Assembly: GCA_003259005.1 (NCBI GenBank)
Contig: QLII01000001.1
Coordinates: 7,121,001 to 7,185,000, forward strand
Length of the DNA stretch: 64,000 nucleotides
Source: Spirosoma telluris
Lineage (GTDB): Bacteria; Bacteroidota; Bacteroidia; Cytophagales; Spirosomataceae
Direction: 5' to 3'
Shown in pieces: positions 58,646 through 64,000 of this stretch (position 1 is its first letter; every line of letters begins with the position of its first letter). Under the pieces are notes generated by a model. The model worked only from the letters and a program-made list of their open reading frames with translations, searched no databases and was not told the origin of the DNA. A program made the translations under genes and the position numbers.

Positions 58646-59257
58646 CTACTGTTTCGGTAGTACAAATACCAGTAGCCAGATGAGCAGATCGGGTGACCAT
58701 TGGCTCCGAAGTTCTTTAAATGTTCGGTGTAACAGGTTAGCTACACTTTGTCGCTCCATACCCATTATCTGGGCAATTTCGTGGTTGTCTAAATTCTGAT
58801 AGAAACGCAGATACAGTACTTCCTGCTGACGCTTGGTCAGGGTGGCCATTAACTGGTGCAATAAACGGGCTTGTTCGGTGTGTAGCTCGTTATCAATGAT
58901 CTCTTCTTCAATGGAACCCGTAAATGGCATTTGGGTGGGTTCAGATTCATCCAGATGTACGGAAAGATGCTGTCCCCGCATTTTCAATAATTTGTAACGA
59001 AGGGCTTTTAACAGATAGGTTTTAACAAAAACGGCGTCACCCACCGATTCCCGACGGTCCCACAGTTCCAGAAATAAATCCTGAATAGTGTCCCAAACCA
59101 ATTCAGAATCCGTCGTTAAGCGAAGGCCATAGTTATACAGGCTCGGGTAGTGCTTACGCGCTAATTCGCCCAGCGCTCGCTCGTCACCAGCTTTGAAGCG
59201 CTGCCATAACTCCTGAGGAGCTAAGTCCCGATAACCCGTTGTCGTAAAACCTTCCAA
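58646..59257 (-). CDS. ECF-type sigma factor, likely partner of FecR and the STN-containing SusC receptor
   Basis: A protein of 203 aa, intact. Region 2 is at residues 15-90 (LWQRFKAGDERALGELARKH, then YPSLYNYGLRL, LVWDTIQDLFLELWDRRESV, FVKTYLLKALRYKLLK). Region 4 is at 130-185 (LMATLTKRQQEVLYLRFYQN, IAQIMGMERQSVANLLHRTF). A hydrophobic tail follows (LLIWLLVFVLPKQ). This is the class that pairs with FecR in Bacteroidota. Its expected neighbour fecR lies 2 kb downstream on the same strand, separated by the plus-strand tail-fibre-like gene. It probably activates the SusCD locus. Confidence 0.88.
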   Translation of the reverse strand: MEGFTTTGYRDLAPQELWQRFKAGDERALGELARKHYPSLYNYGLRLTTDSELVWDTIQDLFLELWDRRESVGDAVFVKTYLLKALRYKLLKMRGQHLSVHLDESEPTQMPFTGSIEEEIIDNELHTEQARLLHQLMATLTKRQQEVLYLRFYQNLDNHEIAQIMGMERQSVANLLHRTFKELRSQWSPDLLIWLLVFVLPKQ

Positions 59258-59465
59258 AGGAGTAGACTATAAGTTTACCAAAGGTAAAGGGCGAACGTAT
59301 AATTTTATATTGATCTACTGGTGATTTTTTAATGAATTAGTGGAAACTGTCTTGGCAGATAACGAATTAGCTGGTGATGGTCAATGCCGTATAGTCAATC
59401 GGGAGGAAGAGAATAAATCTCTAAAACAGATTGACCAGGCGTATAACCGGACGTTGAGCTAAGCG

Positions 59466-60226
59466 CTAAAATTGAATGGATAAGTAGGTGCCGCCTTCTG
59501 GACTGCTCGTGTTAATACTGTGGGGTACGTCTGATTCAACGAAGATGAGGTCACCTGTCTGCGCTCTGTGCGACGTACCCTCAATTTGCGTCTGAACGGG
59601 ATGATCGATGATGAATAGAAGCTCAGCCGCCCGGTGCAGGTGGGGCAGATTCTTCCTTAAACCTGGGTCAACTCTCGCGACCTGTAGGGCCATGCGGTTG
59701 CTCATGACCGTGGGATAAGGTACTAACCGCTGGTCATTTCCCTGTTGATTAGTCGTAGTGACAAGCTCCTTCCAGTCGACCCAGAACGACCCCCAACTAA
59801 CTGATATAAATCGAGATCCGGCATTTCGTTGGAGGTGTAGCGTATTTGGTAATAGGTTAAGGACTGCGTTACCTTATTTTCTATCTGGTAGTCATCACCG
59901 GGCATGATTATTACGACGCTACCGGGCCCCAGGGTCTTATGTTTGCTCCCAAGCGTTAGAGTTAATTCACCCGTTTTGATAATCAATATAGCCTCTTCAT
60001 CGAGTTGTTGAGTAGGCTGGGTAGGTTGATTAGCCCCTATGGTTATGGCTTGAACAATAACGTGGGAAAAATCCCGGGTGGTGCCTTCTGCCAGAGTTTG
60101 CTCCTCGTAACCCGGATGAGTAACCGCAGGTAAATGCGTATAGGAATAGACCGTTGACAGAACAGACTGGGGGAAAGCTGGCAAGGAAGCCAAAAGGATT
60201 ACCCAGAAAAGCAGGAAAGATCTCAT
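59466..60226 (-). CDS. Secreted two-cupin protein, with a frameshift
   Basis: One base added at the C run 59790-59794 joins LYQLVGGSFWVDWKELV and gives 253 aa. It has a signal peptide (FLLFWVILLASLPAFPQS). The first cupin (residues 60-130) has DEEAILIIKTGELTLTLG and GPGSVVIIMPGDDYQIEN; the second has HLHRAAELLFIIDHPVQTQI, then TGDLIFVESDVPHSINTSS. The second keeps His residues (HLH and PHS) that could hold a metal; the first lacks an obvious His pair. It resembles bicupin sugar- or phenol-modifying proteins but the substrate is unknown. It is divergent from the cellulase gene. Confidence 0.72.
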
Positions 60227-60547
60227 TCGTAAACAGTCTACTGTAATTGAGTTGAGTGGTTTTTAGCATCGAGGGTCATCATTGCGATCCTCATTAACAA
60301 CCTTGCCCAATAAAAATCCAAATATACGCTTCGTGATGGGGTTGCCTAACCGGGATTGTTACCAGCATACAACCACTCAATCCGCCTTCCTCCCAACTCA
60401 ACCATTGTTTCTGTCGGTTCGTCCAGTGAAGCCCTTTTTTTGGGTGACTGGCACCATAAGTTCGCCCGCTTTTATACCTCGGATAAGCTACCGCTTCAGC
60501 GGTATCATTCACTAAAATATCCGTTCGGGGAGCGGAAATTAATTTTT
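60227..60547. other. Intergenic region between the cupin and cellulase genes
   Basis: No gene is supported in these 321 bases. A short palindrome TACCGCTTCAGCGGTA (60489-60504) lies 43 bases before the cellulase start and could be an operator. The region must contain the promoters of both divergent genes, but no clear TAnnTTTG box was found. Confidence 0.4.
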
Positions 60548-63500
60548 ATGAAACAACAACTTATATGGACATTGGTCTGGTTACTCACCTCGTTGAGTAG
60601 CCTGGCCGCACCGCCCAGCACGACCGGGTTTATTCGGGTCGATCAGTTTGGGTATCTACAAAACGCCCGCAAAGTGGCCGTCGTGGTTAATCCACAGCTC
60701 GGTTCTAATGCAGGCACGCCGTTCAATGCCAGTGCCGGTGTGAATCAGTATCAGGTACGTCGATGGGCCGACGATGCTGTGGTGTTTACGGGTACGTTGC
60801 AAGTCTGGCGCGATGGGGTTACGCAAACCCAGTCTGGGGACAAAGGCTGGTGGTTTGATTTTTCGTCGGTCAATACGCCCGGTTCCTATTACGTTTTCGA
60901 TGTAGGAAATAATGTGGGTTCATATCGCTTCGAGATCGGTGATAACGTGTATGCCGACGTGCTGAAAGCGGCCGTGCGTACCTACTTCTACCAGCGAATC
61001 AACTTCGCCAAGCAACCGCCTTACACCGATGCGAAGTGGGCCGATGTAGCCACGCACGAATGGCCGGGACAGGATCGACAGGCTACAAGCCGGTATGCCA
61101 AAGGGAACATGAGTACTGCCCGTGACCTTCATGGGGGCTGGATGGATGCGGGCGATATGAACAAGTATGTGACCTTTGCCGAGGAGCCAGTGGCGCTGTT
61201 GCTGGAAGCGTACCGGCTCAATCCAGCCGTATTTGGGGATAACTTCAACATCCCTGAATCAGGCAATGGCATTCCCGACATCCTGGACGAGGTAAAATGG
61301 GAACTTGACTTTATGCGCCGGATGCAGGACGCTACCGGTACGGGTGGCTTGTTGTTAAAAGTGGGCGTCGACAACTACGACGAAAGTGACCGAAACGGCG
61401 GATTGCCCCCCAGCGCCGACCGGCGACCCCGCTATTACTTACCCGAATGTACCTCGTCGACGCTATCCGGGCTGCTATGTTTGCCGTGGCGGGTGCGGTT
61501 TATCGAACCATTCCGAAACTAAGTGACTATGCGCAGGACATGATCGCCAGGGCCGAACAGGCGTTTAACCGGGCGAAGGTTACAACCAGCAACTTCACGT
61601 ATTTCGAGACGACCTGCGACGATCAGGACATTCGGGCGGGTGATGCCGACAAACCAGCCGAGATTCAGCGACAGTCGGCCGTGGTAGCGGCTATTTACCT
61701 GTTTGAGGCAACGGGTAAGGCGGAGTATAAGGCGTTTGTCGAGTCGCAGTATGGTCAGATTCAGCCCATTGCCAACGAGTGGTGGGGGCCTTACACCATG
61801 CACGTGCATACAGCCCTGTTGCGCTATGCCGCTAATCCAGCGGCTACCCCTGCCGTAGCCGCCCGGATTCGGACGTTGAAAAGTCAGCAGAATGGGGTGT
61901 TATCCATCAATGATTACACGGCGAAAACCGACCTGTATCGGGCGTTTATGGCCGATGCCCAATACCACTGGGGCAGCAATCAGGTACGAGGCAATGCGGG
62001 TGTGGCGAATCTCGACTTTGTCAACTTCAACCTAAATCCGGCTAGCAAGGCACTGTATCGCGAGGTAGCGGCCGAATACCTGCACTGGTTTCATGGCGTG
62101 AACGCACAGGGTAAGGTGATGCTGTCGAACATGGGGGCTTACGGAGCCGAGAACTCGCAGAACGAGATTTATCACACCTGGTTCCAGCACGGCACCGATT
62201 GGGATAATGCCCTTACTTCGCCCAAAGGTCCCGCGCCGGGCTATGTGCCGGGTGGCCCTAATAATATGGATCAGTACGATGGAACCGAGGGGTATATCCG
62301 GAACGAACCGCTTCAGAAACGATACAAAGACTGGAATACGGGCTTCCCTGAAAATTCATGGATTCTGACCGAAGTGGCGATTTACAACCAGGCACCCTAC
62401 ATCAGCCTGCTCAGTCGTTTGATGATACCTACCTCAGACCCTACTGATACCGAACCACCAACCGTACCGACCAATCTGGTTGCTTCGGATCTGTCGCCTT
62501 ATTCGGTGAAACTGACATGGACCGGTTCAACCGATAATCGGGGCGTAACGGCCTATGAGGTGTATCAGAACGATACAAAAATTGCCGAAACGCCGGAGAC
62601 CTATCTGAACGTAATCACGCTTTCGCCCAGTACTAGTTATACATTTACCGTGAAGGCGGTCGACTTTTCGGCCAACCGCTCGACTGCCAGTAACGCTGTG
62701 GCGGTGAACACCCCGCGCCTAGTCCAAACGATTTCATCATCTATGGCGACGCACTGAAAAGCACCATCTCCGACTGGTCGTGGAACAGCACCAATAATCC
62801 CAGTAATACGGACCCCGTAAAACTTGGCCAAAAATCACTGAAAGTAAATGTAACAACAGCCTGGGGTGGACTGAGCCTTCGTAACAGCGAGGTACTGAAC
62901 ACGGACAACTACCCTGGTGGGCTTCAATTCTGGTTCTATGGTACCGATAAACGGGTACGTGTCAGCATGAGCCAGGTCGACGTGGGTCAGACGACGGATT
63001 TTTACAATATCACCGCAGAGCCCAATACCTGGACACTCGTTCGCATTCCGTGGAGCGAGTGGGGCAACCCGGCGCAGCTTCAGCGGATTTCGATTACCGA
63101 TGGCTCGGGCGGTACACAAAGTTTCATTGTGGATGATATTCGACTCGTGGCGGGGGCCGACTCGCGCGATACCGAAGCGCCTACAGCACCGACTACACTG
63201 GGCACCAGTAATGTTACGGATACCAGCCTGCGCCTGACCTGGACGGCCTCAACGGATAATGTGGGTGTAACAACGTACGAGGTAGTACAAGGCAATACCA
63301 TATTGAACAATGTGGCGGGTACATCGCTGGATGTGTCGGGCCTGAGTTGCAATACATCGTACAACTTTACGGTACGCGCCAAAGATGCTGCTGGAAATAT
63401 ATCGGCCAACAGCAACACGGTGTATGTGATGACTGCCCCCTGTTCCGATAATCAGGCACCAACCGTACCTCTGAATCTTGTGGCGAATACGGTTACCGCT

Positions 63501-64000
63501 TCTGGCCTGACACTGACCTGGTCAGCTTCGACCGACAATGTGGGCATAACGGCCTATGAGGTGTACCAAAACGGGGTGTTGCTGAATGGAAACGTAGCGA
63601 GCACATCACTGACTGTGGGCAATCTGGCCTGTGGAACAACCTACACCTACACAGTACTGGCGAAAGATGCATCAGGCAACAAATCAGGTCAAAGTGCGGC
63701 CACCAATGCCACAACGCCAGCCTGTCCGCCCGCACAACCTACGGGTAATGAGGTGATCTACGATGAGTTGTTAAACGCGAACTGGCAGGAGTGGGGTTGG
63801 TCGATCAACTCGAACTATGCGAATGCGAATCCGGTAAAAGTGAACCAGCAGTCGCTGGCTGTCAATTATACCGATGGTTGGGGAGGCTGGGCCATCACCC
63901 GCAATACCCACTTTGTGACCACGCCCCAAACCATACTTCGGTTCTGGATATATGCTACGACCAACAAGACGATTGGTATTTGTACGAATTCGGAAAATGA
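60548..64000 (+). CDS. Secreted GH9 endoglucanase with fibronectin III and beta-sandwich modules (3' end outside the window), with two frameshifts
   Basis: The gene starts at 60548 with a signal peptide (LIWTLVWLLTSLSSLAA). An N-terminal Ig-like domain (TTGFIRVDQFGYLQNARKVA, VNTPGSYYVFDVGNNVGSYR) precedes a GH9 barrel with GGWMDAGDMNKYVTFAEEPV (the catalytic Asp pair) and ENSWILTEVAIYNQAPYI (the acid Glu). One base added at 61469-61471 and one at 62711-62714 keeps the frame open to base 64000. Then come a type III fibronectin module (about 62449-62713), a beta-sandwich module (62720-63160), two more fibronectin modules (63172-63724) and a second beta-sandwich resembling the first, cut by the window end. 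It cleaves beta-1,4-glucans; the sandwich modules may bind the substrate. Confidence 0.87.

Noticed and set aside
2614..62714. Programmed ribosomal frameshifting as the cause of the many broken frames
   Set aside because: The sites have no slippery heptamer, no consistent downstream structure and mostly need one extra base in G/C runs; the genes are of unrelated kinds. Sequencing error explains them better.

Overview
The window looks like chromosome from a free-living, polysaccharide-degrading member of the Bacteroidota, most like Spirosoma or a relative in the Cytophagales. That placement is inferred from the gene families: two SusC/SusD pairs, a one-protein hybrid two-component system, a sigma/FecR pair, DUF4249, and TAnnTTTG-type promoter boxes. 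No rRNA, tRNA, CRISPR array, prophage or complete insertion sequence was seen.

Layout. 1-2.3 kb: end of a tail-fibre-like protein, an OmpA-like protein, and an ECF sigma factor with a membrane partner. 2.6-13.3 kb: a DUF4249 lipoprotein, a 1369-aa hybrid two-component regulator, and a repeat-rich surface protein of about 1590 aa. 13.5-31.1 kb: a polysaccharide utilisation locus (GH31, GntR regulator, SGNH esterase, GH106-like rhamnosidase, an 845-aa unknown, SusD, SusC, arabinose-isomerase-like enzyme, MFS importer). 31.3-42.8 kb: an orphan IS1-like zinc-ribbon protein, then a short-chain-acid module (porin, MHS-type symporter, two tiny membrane proteins, a solute-symporter/histidine-kinase fusion, a lone receiver, two acyl-CoA synthetases). 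42.9-59.3 kb: a second Sus locus on the minus strand (FecR, SusC with STN domain, SusD, mutarotase-like protein, PQQ dehydrogenase with internal cytochrome c, Tat-exported enolase-superfamily dehydratase, SGNH-TPR protein), with its likely sigma gene separated from fecR by a plus-strand tail-fibre-like gene. 59.4-64 kb: a secreted two-cupin protein and a GH9 cellulase that runs off the window.

A dominant feature is that 17 genes are broken by 27 apparent one-base frameshifts. Nearly all are one base too short in a run of 2-7 identical bases. Restoring the base gives an intact family-typical protein and a length divisible by three every time. I read these as sequencing or assembly errors and annotate the genes over their full span, giving the position of each shift.

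How the genes work together (inference): the first Sus locus harvests a plant-type glycan, sensed by the GntR regulator. The central module imports acetate/propionate-like acids and activates them to CoA esters under control of a CrbS-like sensor. The second Sus locus looks like an extracytoplasmic oxidative sugar pathway (oxidation by a PQQ enzyme, then dehydration of the sugar acid by a Tat-exported dehydratase). Intergenic gaps are rich in several families of palindromic elements, two of them nested.
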